Notes: generated from the letters alone by a model not told the origin. A stretch of DNA of 64,000 nt from Sapria himalayana (GCA_029783825.1 JAREIK010005940.1:19493-83492), one strand, 5' to 3'. Shown: positions 16,181 to 29,802, numbered from the stretch's first letter. Numbers and translations are program-made.

Positions 16181-17089
16181 AATCAAATACATAGATAGAC
16201 AAAAAATTAGTTAGACAAATAGATATACAAACAATCAAAGAGACATAAACATAGACAAATAGTTAGATAGATAAGTTGATTGATTGATAATTTGATAGAA
16301 AAATGTATAGATTGATTGATAAACAGATAGATTGATTGATTAAAAATTAGAAAGATAAATAGAAAAATAAATAGATAGATAGATATATAAATAGATAGAC
16401 AATTAGATAGATGGATAGATAGATAGATAGAATTAAGATATACATAGAGAAAGATAGAAAAATAGATAGACAGTTAGATTGATAGATATATATATATATA
16501 GATTGTTAGATAGAATGATAAACATATTTAAATACAGATTTACAAATAGATTGATTGACACATTGATAGATAAATTATAGAAAGATTGAAAAACATATCG
16601 ATAGATAGAAAGATTTATATACTCTATGATAGATAATTTCATATACAGATTAATATAATTATTGATAGATAGATCGATAAAAAGATAGGTAGATTAGATA
16701 GATAAATAGATATATAGATTGACATATAGATAGATAGATAGATAGATATAAAGATATATAGATAAATACATAGATAGATTGATAGATAGATAGACACAGA
16801 GATAACCAAATTAATAGATATATAGATAGATAGATATATAAACATATAGATAAAAGGATAGATAGATAGATAGAGATATTAATAGATATATTGATAGTTA
16901 GATTAATAGACTAGTTGATAAATTGATTGATAGTTAGATTGAAAGACAGATTGATAGCCATATTGTTAGACAAATTAAAAGACTATTAGATAGACAGATT
17001 GGTAGATTGATATATAGTCTGATTGATATATTAAAAAAAGAAAGAATGATAGATAGATAATTAGTTAGATAGTTCTAAACATAATTAGA

Positions 17090-17200
17090 CAAATAGACAG
17101 ATAGATAGAAAAATAGATAGATGGGTAGATAGATGGACAAATAGATAGATAGAGAGGTCTATAGACAACTATATAAACATCTAGAAAGATACACATGCAC

Positions 17201-17235
<35 letters not shown>

Positions 17236-18960
17236 ACAAATAGATAGAAAGATAGATAGGTAGATATATAGAAAGACCATTAGATAGACAAATAGCTAGA
17301 CAAAAACATAGATTGATAGATGACTAATATATAGATAGATAGATCGATAGACAGATAGATAGAAAGAGATATAAATAATTAGAAACACAAATAGATAAAT
17401 AGAGAGAAAGATATATAGTTAGAAAGAAAGAAAGATGGATAGGTAGATAGAAAGAAAGATGGATAGATAGATAGAAAGAAAGATGGATAGATAGATAGAA
17501 AGAAAGATAGATAAGTAGATAAAATGATAGATAGATAGATATATTGATCGATTTATAGAATGATGGAAAGAAAGAAAGATAGATAGATAGATAGACAGAT
17601 ATATAGACAAATTGATAAACATACTGATAAATAGATTAATTTACATATTGATAGATAGATTGAACCATATATTGCTAAAAAAATTGATAGATAGATTGAT
17701 AGACAAATATATAGATCAATTTATACACTAATATATAAACAATTTGATAAAAGGATAAATAGATTGATAGATTGATAGATAGATAGATTTATAGAATTAT
17801 AGATAGATATATAGATAAACATACAGATAGATATAAAGATCGATAGATTATTATACAAATAGATAGTTAGATAGTGAGATAGACCAATAGATAGATTGAT
17901 AGATAGATAAATAGACAAAATATAGAAAGATAGATAGAAAGATAGTTAGACAAAAAGATTTATAGATTGATAGATAGATAGACACATGCTTAGATATATA
18001 GACTAATAAATAGACTATAGATCGACAATTAGATAGATAGTTAGATAAATAATAATATAGATAGATAGATAAACAAATAGATAGATAGGTAGATAGATAG
18101 ACAAATATATAGATAGAGAGGTCTATAGACAGCTATATAAACATCTAGAAAGATACACACACACGCACACAATATATATATATATATATATAAAGACAAA
18201 TAGATAGAAAGATAGATATGTAGATATATAGAAAGACCATTAAGTAGACAAATAGCTAGACAAAAACATAGGTTGATAGATGACTAATATATAGATAGAT
18301 AGATCGATAGACAGATAGATAGAAAGACATACAAATAATTAAAAACACAAATAAATAGATAGAGAGAAAGATATATAGTTAGAAAGAAAGAAAGATGGAT
18401 AGATAGAAAGATAGATAGATAGATAGATATATAGATAAAATGATAGATAGATATATTGATTGATTGATAGAATGATGGAAAGATAGATAAATAGATAGAC
18501 AGATATATAGACAAATTGATAAACAAACTGATAAATAGATTGATTTAAATATTGATAGATAGATTGAACCATATATTGCTAAAAAAATTGATAGATAGAT
18601 TGATAGACAGACAGATAGATTAATTTATACACTAATATATAAACAATTTGATAAAAAGATAAATAGATAGATAGATAGATAGATAGAATTATAGAATTAT
18701 AGATAGATATATAGATAGACATATAGATAGATATAAAGATCGATAGATTATTATACAAATAGATAGTTAGATAGTGAGATAGAGCAATAGATAGATTGAT
18801 AGATAGATTAATAGACAAAAATATAGAAAGATAGATAGATAGATAGTAAGACAAAAAGATATATAGATCGATAGATAGACACATGGTTAGATATATAGAC
18901 TGATAAATAGACTATAGATCGACAATTAGATAGATAGATAGAAATATAGATAGATAGATA
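17090..18960 (+). repeat. ~0.9-0.96 kb segmental tandem duplication
   Basis: Two long copies sit side by side. GAGAGGTCTATAGACA occurs at 17152 and 18116. CATCTAGAAAGATACACA followed by a TA run occurs in both. The phrase AACCATATATTGCTAAAAAA and the phrase ACTATAGATCGACAATTAG also occur in both. The offset falls from about 964 to about 897 bp along the copies because the first copy holds extra four-base units, including a GATGGA repeat of 24-bp period near 17430-17510. Confidence 0.85.
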
Positions 18961-19053
18961 AATAAATAAATAGATAGATAGATTGATTGACAGATAAATA
19001 AATAGATATATAGATAGACAGATGGACAAATATATATAATGATAGATAGAAAT

Positions 19054-19086
<33 letters not shown>

Positions 19087-19325
19087 AAGATAGACATATA
19101 GATAGATTAATAGATAGATAGAAAGATAGACTAATAGATAGTAAAGTACATAGATAGATAGATAGACAAATAGACGGACAAATATATAGATAGATATATA
19201 GGTAGGTAGGTAGATAGATAGATAGACATATAGATTGAATGATAAAGATATAGAAAGATATTTAGAAATACTGACATATAAATAGACAAATAGACATATA
19301 GACAGATATAATTATTGACAAAAAG

Positions 19326-21248
19326 GTTTCTAGTAAAGCAGGCATACATTTAGGTTGGTTGGTAGATAGTCGGACAAACATACATATACACAGATAGAAA
19401 AATAGATATACATAATGATAGACTGAATCTCAGACACATTGATAGGCATATATATATATATATAGACAGATAGATTGATAGACATATAGATAGAAATATA
19501 GATAGACAAATATATATATAGATAGATAGACATATAGAGAGATAAACTGATAGACAAACTGATAAATAGATTGATAGACATATTGATTGATAGATTGAAA
19601 ATAGCTCAATATACAGATTGATAGATTGAAAATAGATCAATATACAGATTGATATATTGATAGACACATTGATAGACTAATATATTATATAAAAAGATTA
19701 ATAGATGATAGATAGAAGAATGATAGAATTAAAGATATATAGATACATATACATATAGATAGATAGATCGATCGATAGACTATTAGACAAATAGATCGTT
19801 AGATATGTAGATAGATAGATCGATAGATAGATAGATAGATAGAAATATAGACGGATAGAAATATAGATAGTTTTATAAAAATATAGATAGATAGATTAAC
19901 ACATAATTATATAGATAGACTATAGATACACAATTATATAGACAGATAGACAAATATATAGAAAGATAGATAGATAAATATAAAGATAAGTAGATTGATA
20001 GATATATTGATAGTCAAAAAGATAGACATATAGATATACTAGATAGATAGGAATATAGATAGACATGTAGATAGATATACTGATAGATAGATAGATAGAT
20101 AGACAAATAGATATATCGATAGACATTTAAATAGATAGATAGATAGATAGATAAAAGATAGATAAACAGACAGATAGATAGATAGATAGATAGAAATATA
20201 GATAGATAGATAGGCAGACCGATAGACAAATAGAAATACAGAAAGATTTATAGAAAGGTATGGAGTAAGGTAGCCATACATTCAAGTATGCAGGCAGATA
20301 CACAGTAAAACATACATATAGATAGATAGACATAGAAAAAAAATTTGATTGACAGATTCCGAAATAGATTGATAGTCATATATATAAAATGATAGATAGA
20401 TAGAAAGATAAATAGATATACAGATAGATAGACATATAGATTGACATATAGATTCACATATTATTAAATAGATAGATAGATAGATATATAGACTAATAGA
20501 TCGAAAATTAGATAGACAAATAATTTGATTATTAGATATACAAAATGATAAAAAAGATTAAAAGATAGATTGATAAAAAATAGACACATAGATAGATAAA
20601 TATATTGATAGAAAACAAGATAGATAGTTAGATAGACATATAGAGAGATTGATTGATTGATTGATAGAATGATATACAAATTGATAGACAGATAGACAGA
20701 AAGAAAGAAAGATAAATAGATAGATAGAGAGATGATAGATAAACATATAGATATACTAATAAATAGATAGATAAACTGATAGAATGATAGATAGATATAC
20801 ACATAGATAGTCATATAGATAGATAGATTTATAGATAAATATATAGATAGATAGATAGGTAGGTAGATAAATTGATAGATCAGATAGAAAGATAAATAGA
20901 TAGAAATAAAGAAATATAGATAGATAGATAGATAGACACACAGTTAGTCAGTAAGACAAAGAGATAGTTAAACAAGCAGGAATATAGATATATACATTGT
21001 TACATAGTTATATAGATAAATTGATAAATATATAGTTAGTCAGATTGATAGATAAATAGGTATATAGATAGATGGAAAGATAGATCGATAGATTATTAGA
21101 AAAATTGATAGACAAATAGATAGATATATAGATTGATTGATTAATTGATATATTTGAATATAAATAGATAAATAGATAGACGAATAGATAGAAAGATAAA
21201 AAGACAGTAGACTGAAATATAGATAGATATATAGATAGACAAACATAT

Positions 21249-21280
<32 letters not shown>

Positions 21281-22022
21281 TGATTGATTAATAGACTGAT
21301 AGAAAGAATGAGTGATAGACAAATTGATAAATATATTGATATACATATTTATAGATTAATTGAAAGAGAGATTAATAGGCATATTCATATAAAAAATAAT
21401 AAATAGATAGAGAGAAATATTGATAGACTTATATATAAATAAATTGATAGAAAATTTAATAGATAGATAGTTAGATATATTTATAGACTAATATAAAGAC
21501 AGATAGATAGACCAATATATAGAAAAATAGATTTACATATTATTAGGGAATTTGAAAGATAGATAAATAGATAGATAGATAGATTAATTTTTTGATTCAT
21601 AATTAATTAGTTAGATTGTCTAATACAAAGGCTTATAGATAGACATATACTTAGACATAAAGATAAGAGGATAGATAGATCAAAAAAGATAGACAAATAG
21701 TTAGTAAGATAGATAGAAAGATAGTTAGATAGATAGATTAATAGATTGTAACTTAGACTGATAGATACACAGAAAGATAAAATGATCGATAGATAGATAG
21801 ATATATTTATAGATAGATAGACAGATAGATAGTCAGATAGATAGATAGATATATATAAAAATAAAAAGATAAATGGACAGAAAGATAGACAAACAAATAG
21901 ATAGATAGATATGTAGACAAATAGAAAGATAAATAGATAGATAGACATTAAGATAGATAAAAATATACACAGGTATATATTTATAAAGATAGATAGAATG
22001 ATACATAGATTGATTGAAAAGA

Positions 22023-22053
<31 letters not shown>

Positions 22054-22240
22054 TTTAATATAAATAAATTGATATATAGATAGATAGGTAGATTGATAGA
22101 TTGATTGATACATAGACAGACAGACAGATAGATAGATAGTTTGATATATAATAGATAGATAGATAGACAGAAAGATAGAAAAATAGGCATGTAGTAAGGC
22201 AAGCATACATCAGGTAGGCAAGCAGATAGATTGACAAACA
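19326..22240 (+). repeat. Recurring non-GATA island (about 60-75 bp), three copies
   Basis: A short island that does not fit the tetranucleotide pattern recurs at about 19326-19400, 20250-20310 and 22187-22235. It includes GTAGTAAGGCAAGCATACAT or close variants, followed by AGGTAGGCAAGCAGATA-like sequence. Spacing is about 930 bp and then about 1930 bp, close to one and two multiples. A weaker relative, with AGGCACTTGAGCATGCAG, lies near 22983. Confidence 0.6.
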
Positions 22241-23225
22241 AACATATTGATAGAAAGATAGATAGATAGAAAGATAAATAAACAAATTGATAGATGGATA
22301 CCTTAATTGAAAGATAGATAGGGACATATATAGACATATAGGTAGATAGATAGATAGACATATAAATAGATGATAGATAGATAGACAGACAGACAGCCAA
22401 ACAGATAGATTGATTGATTGACAGATAGATACACAAACATACTGATAGATAGATAGATAGATAAATATAGATACATAGATAGATAGATAGACCTATAGTT
22501 AGTAAGATAGATAGATAGATAGATAGAATGAAAGATATAATCATAGAGAGATTGATAGGCATATTTGTCGACATATTGCTAGATAGTTTGTTTGGCATAT
22601 AGATAGAAGATAAATAAAAACATTGATAGACAAATATATAGACATATATGGACAGATAGAAAGACAAATAGTTAGACAGATTATCGAAAAATAGATAGAT
22701 TATTAGACAGACAGACATATAGATAGATAGATAGATAGACAGATAGATAGACACATAGATAGAAACATAGATATATAGATAGATAGATTGATATATATTA
22801 TATATATATATATAGGGAGATAGATAGACATATAGATACCCAGATATGTAAACACATAGATAGATAGATAGATTAACAAATAGATAGATAGATAGTCAGA
22901 TAGATAGTCAGATAGACAGATAGACAGACAGATAGATAGATAGATAAATATATAGATAGATAGATATATATATTGACTAGGAGGCACTTGAGCATGCAGA
23001 ATGTTAGGCACAAAGTCATGCATATAGAGAGTCAGATAGGCATGTAGAAAGATAGAAAAATACAATTATAGATAAATAGAAAGACAAATAACCAAACAAA
23101 CAAATTGACATACTTATAGATAGAGAAATAGAAAGACAAATAGACAGATAGATTGATAGTTTGATTGAAAGATTGATAAAGAAATTTATAGACAAATAGA
23201 TAAACAGATAGATTGATAGATAGAT

Positions 23226-23257
<32 letters not shown>

Positions 23258-24242
23258 TGATTGATTGATTGACATATAGTTAGATAGATATATAGTAAGA
23301 TAGATCGATAGACACATAGATATACAAATTGATAGACAGATAGATAGGCAAATAAAAAGAAAGGAAGATAGATAGATAGACATATAGATAGATAGAAAAT
23401 AGATAGATGGATGGATAGATAGAAAGATAGATAGACTGAAGGATAGATAGATCAATAGAAGAGAGTCAGATAGATAGAGACATAGGCAGATAGATAAATA
23501 AATAGATAGTCAGATAGATTGATAATTAGTTTGATAGAATATAGATAGACAAATTGATAGATAGTTTGATACACAGATAGAAAGATATATACATACATAG
23601 ATTGATTAATAGACAGATAGATAGAGATATATATATATATATATATAGACAAATAAATATAAATATTTATGGACAGATCCATAGATAGATAGTTAGATAG
23701 ATAGATAAACAAATAGATAAACAAATAGATCAGTAGATAGATAGATATACAGATTGATAATAAGATTGCTAAGTAAATAGATATATAGATAGATAAATAG
23801 ATTGATATACATATAAATATATAGTTAGATAGATTAATAGACACATAGATAAGAAAATTGATTGATTGATTGATACACAGATAGATTAAAAGATAGATAT
23901 ATAAATGTATATATAGATAAAAAGATTAATGGATAGATAGATTCATAGATAGACAGATAGATAGATAGATATATAGATAGATAGATAGACAATAAAATAT
24001 ATAGATAGATAGGTAGATAAATAGATAGATGGATAGATAGATAGACAGAAAGATAGATAGAAAGATGGACAAATAGATAAATGCGTAGATAAAGTGATAG
24101 ATAAACTAATAGAGAGCTAGATATAAAGATAGATAGATTGATAGATAGTTTCAAAGATAGATTGATAGATATTTGTCTGTATAGATAGATATACAGACAA
24201 ATATATAGATAGATACCAATATAGACATATAAATAGATAGAT

Positions 24243-24368
24243 ATGTGTGTGTGTATATATATATAGATAGATAGATAGACAGACAGATAGATAAATAGAT
24301 AGATAAATAGACAGAAAGATATACATTTATAGATAAATAGATTTACACACACACACACACACACACAC
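24243..24368 (+). repeat. TG/TA and CA dinucleotide islands
   Basis: A TGTGTG and TATATA run at 24243-24265 is followed by a CA run at 24344-24368. Both lie within the TAGA array shortly before the CACTA element boundary. Confidence 0.85.
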
Positions 24369-25085
24369 TATATATATATATAGGTAGATAAATATATTGA
24401 TAGATATATATATATAGGTTGACATACAGATAGACAAATAGATAGACAAATAGACAAACAAAAAGATAGAAATATAGATATAGAGATAGATAGATTGATT
24501 GATTAACAAATAGATTGACAGAAATCCTCACTGATAGATAGATAGATATATAGATAAACAAATATATAGATAGATGGAAAGATATATAGACAAATAAAAA
24601 GACATAAATATACATATAAAAGACAAATAGATAGACAAATAGATAGACAAATAGATAGCTAGATAGATAGATAAATAAATAGATAGACAAATTGATATAA
24701 AGAAAGGTAGACAGAAAGATAATCAGATAGACACTTCCAAATAGATAAATAAATAGATAGACAACAAAATAAACAAATAGATAAACAAATATATATAAAT
24801 AAATAGATAGATAGAGAGATAAATTTACAAATAGATAGAGAGACAGATAGACAGGCAAATAGATAGATAGATATATAGATAGTTAGAAAGATAGATAGAA
24901 AGACATATACATAGAGTGATAGATATACAGAAAGACAGACAAAAAGAAAGATTGATAGATAGATAGATTGATAGATGGACTAAAAGATAGACAAATAAAT
25001 AAATAGTTAAATACATTAATAGATAGACAGATAAATATATAAATATATAGACATATAGATAGATAAATAAATAGATAGATTGATA

Positions 25086-25102
25086 TACTACAAGAAAAAT
25101 CC
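25086..25102 (-). repeat. CACTA-type terminal inverted repeat (3' end of element 1)
   Basis: TACTACAAGAAAAATCC directly abuts the TAGA array. Apart from the first base (T for C) it matches the CACTACAAGAAAAA terminus typical of plant CACTA elements. I found no matching inverted copy at the other edge of the block, so the three-base target duplication cannot be tested. Confidence 0.75.
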
Positions 25103-25114
25103 CAAATAGATAGG

Positions 25115-25325
25115 GAAAATTCCCTAGCTAAATGGGGGTTTCCACCACTATACTGGGATATAATGATGGATTAATGAAGGAAGCTTTCCCAAGCTGAAGT
25201 GCTCATTGCTAAAAATTAATGAGAGAAAGATTTCCTAGCTAAAAAATTTTAGCATTGGAAAATTCCCTAGGTAAAATAATGATTTTCCTATCTAAATTAG
25301 CAAGGGAAAATCCCTAGCTTTTTTA
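25115..25325. repeat. Subterminal repeats, TTCCCTAGCTAAA type
   Basis: Variants of TTCCCTAGCTAAA occur about five times: near 25120, 25229, 25261, 25285 and 25311. Partial inverted copies (AGGGAAAATTCCCT, AGGGAAAATCCCTAGCT) also occur. Clusters of short direct and inverted motifs next to the terminus are the usual binding region for the element's TNP1-type protein. They differ from the subterminal motif of element 2. Confidence 0.7.
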
Positions 25326-25330
25326 ATTCC

Positions 25331-25779
25331 AAAACTATTTTCAGAATTTTTTTTTTCAAAAAGTTTAATTAAATAATTTAATATTTATATATTAAATTGA
25401 ATAAAAACATAAACTATACGTGATAATTTATAACTAACAAAAAATAAAATCATTTAATAAATTATTGTGATATAAAACTTTACATAATTAAAACATAAAC
25501 AAAACAAAATCATATCACATCTTATTCATCAATATTTCTACTGATAATGCATAAATTATAATCTATATGTTATTTGAGGTTACTTTCTCTCTCTTAGCTC
25601 CTCTGATCACCATCTTTCTACTACGACAAAGTTGTCAGAATCATGGTGCATCATGTCTAGTAAAAAATTCATTCACTTATACAAGCTTCTTTTGGGAAAT
25701 ATCATGGTACCATCTATACAAAATTTAAACCAGTCAATAAAATCAAAATAAATAAATAAAGTTATGTATTGATAAATAT
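25331..25779. other. AT-rich spacer without recognised gene
   Basis: About 450 bp of AT-rich sequence lies between the subterminal repeats and the minisatellite. A slightly GC-richer patch near 25580-25735 might be an old 3' exon or untranslated region of element 1, but I recognise no protein in it. Confidence 0.5.
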
Positions 25780-26680
25780 ATAATACTGTAGTATATATAT
25801 ATACATATTAACTATAGTATATATGTACATATATTCTAGTATTTCACATGTTACATATATTACTACAATATTTCTGATTATATACTATAGTATTTTATGT
25901 ACATATATACTGAGTAGATAATACTCAGTATATATTTACATATAATACTACAGTATTATACATACATATACTCAGTATATACATACGTATATACTATAGT
26001 ATATACTTAAGTATATACTTGGTATATACGTACTTATATATTACAGTATATATGTACGTATATACTGAGTATATAAGTACATATATGAGTATATATGTAC
26101 CTATATACTTGGTATATACTTACTTATATACTATAGTATATACGTCCATATATATGTTCATATATATTGTATAGATACGTAAGTATATACTCATTATATA
26201 CATACATATATACTATAGTATATATGTATGTATATACTTGGTATATACGTACTTATATATTATAGTATATACGTACGTATATACCCAATATATACGTACG
26301 TATATACTGAGTATATAAGTACTTATATATAAGTATATATGTACATATATACTGAGTATATACATATGTATATGCCAATTATATATGTTCGTATATACTA
26401 AGTATATATGTACGTATATATTGAGTATATACATACAATTAAACTATAGTTTTATATACGTATATACTTAGTATATATGTACTTATATACTATATTATAT
26501 ACGTACATATATACTTTGTATATACGTACTTATATACTATAGTATATGCATATGTATATACTCGATATATGCATACTAATATACTATAGTATATACATAC
26601 TTATATACTTAGTACATACATACATATATATTGTAGTATGTACGTACATATAAACTTGAGTATTATATGTATATATATAA
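25780..26680. repeat. Near-palindromic 23-24 bp minisatellite (TATATACGTACGTATATAC core)
   Basis: About 0.9 kb of head-to-tail units combines a TATATACGTACGTATATAC-like core with a linker such as TGAG, TATAG or TTGG. The core is self-complementary around GTAC, so single strands could fold into serial hairpins. Many units vary at the CpG (ACGTAC versus ATGTAC), as expected from methylated-CpG decay. Smaller stretches of the same repeat return at 27480-27690 and 28480-28610. Confidence 0.9.
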
Positions 26681-26685
26681 TCACA

Positions 26686-28700
26686 TAGCCTGAGATTACA
26701 CACACACACACACACACACACATATACTTTCATGTAAAGACACATACCGTCAAAGACAATAAAAGTAAATGAGTATATTCCTACGTATATACTAAGTATA
26801 TTCTTACGTATATATTGCTGCTGCTGCCGCTGACAATAAATGTGGGGTGGGAAATGATGTTGACTGATGAACTTCCCTACAAACCACGCATTTTGAGATT
26901 GAGCAAGTTTTTGACGAGGTGGCAAGCTGCTTTTCCCAAAACAGGACCCGATATTCCTCCCGACACTCGCAACCTATAAAAATCAGGCAATGTTACATTT
27001 ATTCTTCTGATTGAATTCAATTTTATGAAATCTAATAAAATTACACCACACTACACTAGCATCATCATCATCATCCTAAGTCCTTCTGCAATTAGAACCA
27101 ATCATTATAAAATCTATAGCAAGAAAACTTATTTCCTCATACATATGCTTTGTACCATGTGATCATTGCATATCTAAACAATTACTAAGAGACTATGTCT
27201 ACCTTTGTCTATCTCTATATGCCTCTGTCTGCCTCTGTCTACCTCTGTCTATCTCTGTCTGCCTCTGTCTACTTGGCTGGCTTGGACAAGAAATATCTTC
27301 ATGCCATTGCTTTGGGAAAGTCCTAATATCCAAGGTTTTATGGCTTGCATCAGTATGCAATGCACGATGATGACCATACTAGCCCAAACAATTATATATT
27401 CAAACATGTGTGTGTGTGTGTAAATTGGTGTGTATGTATGATAATATATAGATGTCTACAAATAAATATATTCACCCACTTACATATATACTAGCTATAT
27501 ACGTACATATATGCTGAGTATATAAGTACGTATATTCAGAGCATATACGTACATATATACTCTGTATATATGTACTTATATACTATAGTATATATGTACT
27601 ACATAGTTGGTATATACATAATTATATACTCTAGTATATATGCACGTATATACTCAGTATATATGTATGTATATACTACAGTATTATATTTACATAGATA
27701 TAATCACATAGCCTTAGATGATGCACACACATGTACTTTCATGCAAATACACATACCATCAAAGATAGTAGAAGGAAATGAGTATATACGTACGTATAGA
27801 CCAAGTATATACGTACATATATATTGATGCTATTACTGCTCCTGCTCCTATTGGTGCTTCCGATAACAAAAGTGGTGTGGCCGATGATGCTCTACTGATG
27901 AACTTCCCTGCCAACCATCCATTTTGAGATTGAGGGAGTTTTTAATGAGGTGTTGAGCTGCTTCTCCCAAAACAGGACTTTATATTCCTCCTAGCACTCA
28001 CGGCTTGTAAAAATCAGGTAATGTTGCATTTTTCTACCCGAGTAATACATTTTTGTGAAATCTAATAAAATTACATGGCACTAGACAAGCATCATCATCA
28101 TCATCATTCTAATACCTAGTACAATTAGAAGCAATCATTGTAGAACCTATAGTAAGAAGACTTATTTCCTAATACATACAGTTTGTAGCATGTGATATTT
28201 GCATATCTACACAATTAATAAGAGATTTAAGACCAACCTCTATCAACATGGCTAGCCTGGACTAGAAATTTCTTCATGCCACAGCTTTGGGGAAGGTCAA
28301 ATATCCATGGCTTATATGACCTGCATCGGTATGCAATGCACGATGATGACCAAACCAGCCCAAACAATTATATATTCAAACGTGTGTGTGTGTGTGTGTG
28401 TGTGCGTGTGTGTGCAAATGGGTGTGTATGTTTGATAATATATACATGTCTACAAATAAATATATGCACCTACTTATGTATATACTCGGTATATACGTAC
28501 GTTTATGCTCGGTATATATGCATATATATACTCGGTATATACTAACGTATATACTTACTTATATACAAAAATAATATATTTTTACGTATATACTATAGTA
28601 TTATATGTACATATAAATAATACCATAGCCTCAGATGACACACACACATGTACTTTCATGCAAATACACATACTATCAAAGACAATAGAAAAAAAATAAT
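26686..28700. repeat. ~1-kb tandem duplication, two copies and a third start
   Basis: The segment starting TAGCCTGAGAT occurs at 26686, 27709 and 28626 (spacing 1023 and 917 bp). Each copy starts with a CA run and a CATGTACTTTCATG-like phrase (in the first copy the CA run replaces its start). The two long copies continue with a piece containing CATTTTGAGATTGAG and CCCAAAACAGGAC, a CATCATCATCATC tract, ATGCAATGCACGATGATGACC, and a GT run followed by the palindromic minisatellite. The first copy has an extra CTGTCTACCTCTGTCTATCT-type stretch (27197-27270). The first part gives a short minus-strand open frame near 26800-26960, but it is broken in the second copy. I do not recognise any product. 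Confidence 0.9.
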
Positions 28701-28784
28701 ATAGGGCATAAAAAACACACATATAGGTCTCCCAGGCATGGTCAGCATCTTTTAGTTATTTGTCCTCTTGTACTCCACGCAAAT

Positions 28785-28961
28785 AGATAACATTGTTACA
28801 CCTATGCATAGAGCATAACATAGTATATTTTCAAACCAATAAAGAACACAACATTATACCACTAATAAAAAGATAACATTGTTACACCTATGCATAGAGC
28901 ATAACATAGTATATTTTCAAACCAATAAAGAACACAACATTATACCACTAATAAAAAGATA
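28785..28961. repeat. Exact 86-bp tandem duplication
   Basis: The 86-bp segment starting AGATAACATTGTTACACC runs from 28785 to 28870 and repeats from 28871 to 28956 without any mismatch that I can find. In surroundings this degenerate, identity points to a very recent event. Confidence 0.95.
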
Positions 28962-29800
28962 GACTAGTGCTTGCAATACCAACGGCCATTTGCTAGAAAT
29001 TTCACACGATGAAATAATCATGAGCTTATTTTTAAAAAATTGAATCAAGATTACTCCAAGATTTATAATGAACTGCCCATCAAAATATTCTTTTGTGTTG
29101 CCCAGCTTCACGTATCAGTCCAAGCTTAATTTTTTGAAAGTTAGAAAGTGCCAAACAAAAGGGAAATAAAAGTTGAAATGACAACAGGCTGCATGGTATT
29201 GAATTTTTTCACACCTATATGTTCATATAGGAATCGTAATGACTATTAATATTTCAATAGTTTAATTACACTAATCACTGATAAAAAGCAGTCATAGATC
29301 TAAATTGCGACAATGGAGATGTACACAAAATAAGAGTGTCGAGAACAAACATGCGTTTGCATGGGACAAGAATTTTTCATCCATCTCACAGCTTCAGAAG
29401 CTAAGGTGTTATTCCCAGCACTAGAGGACCAGCCAAGCCTTTTACATACCTATAATAGGTTAAAACTCTTTCCCAAAATATTTGGGGACAGACAAACATA
29501 TTCATAGATATATAAAAATAGCAATTATAAACATGAACAAACACAAATCTAAGTTGATAGTCATACAACTTCAAAAAATATCTAAAAGATATCCAGAAAT
29601 AATGTTTTGAGAGAAAGAGAGTACAAAAATAAAATGTTTTAGGAATAATGAAGATAATAGAATCTCGGCCTCCTTTTGATCTAGCTGAAATTGGTAAATA
29701 TGGGACCCATGCAATAGAATGACCGTGGCAATGTTTGAATGCTCTGAATCAAATTTTTTCGTGCGTCTCATATCAAATGTCCTACAAATATTCAAATATA
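28962..29800. other. Unassigned sequence downstream of the TNP2 fragment
   Basis: This mixed-composition stretch is where the rest of TNP2 of element 1 would be expected on the minus strand. Short minus-strand frames exist (for example 28917-29111 and parts of 29571-29800), but I could not match them to the TNP2 core, DUF4216 or TNP1. Either an internal deletion or strong divergence is possible. Confidence 0.4.
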
Positions 29801-29802
29801 GG

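Larger units (their letters stand above)
1..25083 (+). repeat. Degenerate TAGA (GATA) tetranucleotide megasatellite, left arm
   Basis: About 25 kb is built almost entirely of four-base units of the TAGA type with single-base variants (TAGT, CAGA, TAAA, CAAA, AAGA, TTGA). Perfect runs are short, usually under ten units, so the array is old and has diverged. Interspersed are short TA and CA dinucleotide runs and several longer-period repeats listed separately. The complementary strand reads TATC repeats, which lack stop codons in every frame. This produces open frames of up to about 335 codons made of Ile, Tyr, Leu and Ser; I do not regard them as genes. The array ends abruptly at the CACTA-like terminus near 25086. 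No gene was seen inside it. Confidence 0.97.

Noticed and set aside
26584..26925. 113-codon minus-strand frame with a Gln-rich stretch
   Set aside because: It runs into the CA repeat and the palindromic minisatellite, and it is broken in the second copy of the ~1-kb unit. No family was recognised, so it is described only within the repeat.
28917..29111. Minus-strand 64-codon frame
   Set aside because: It partly lies in the 86-bp duplication, has no recognisable motif and no support from context.
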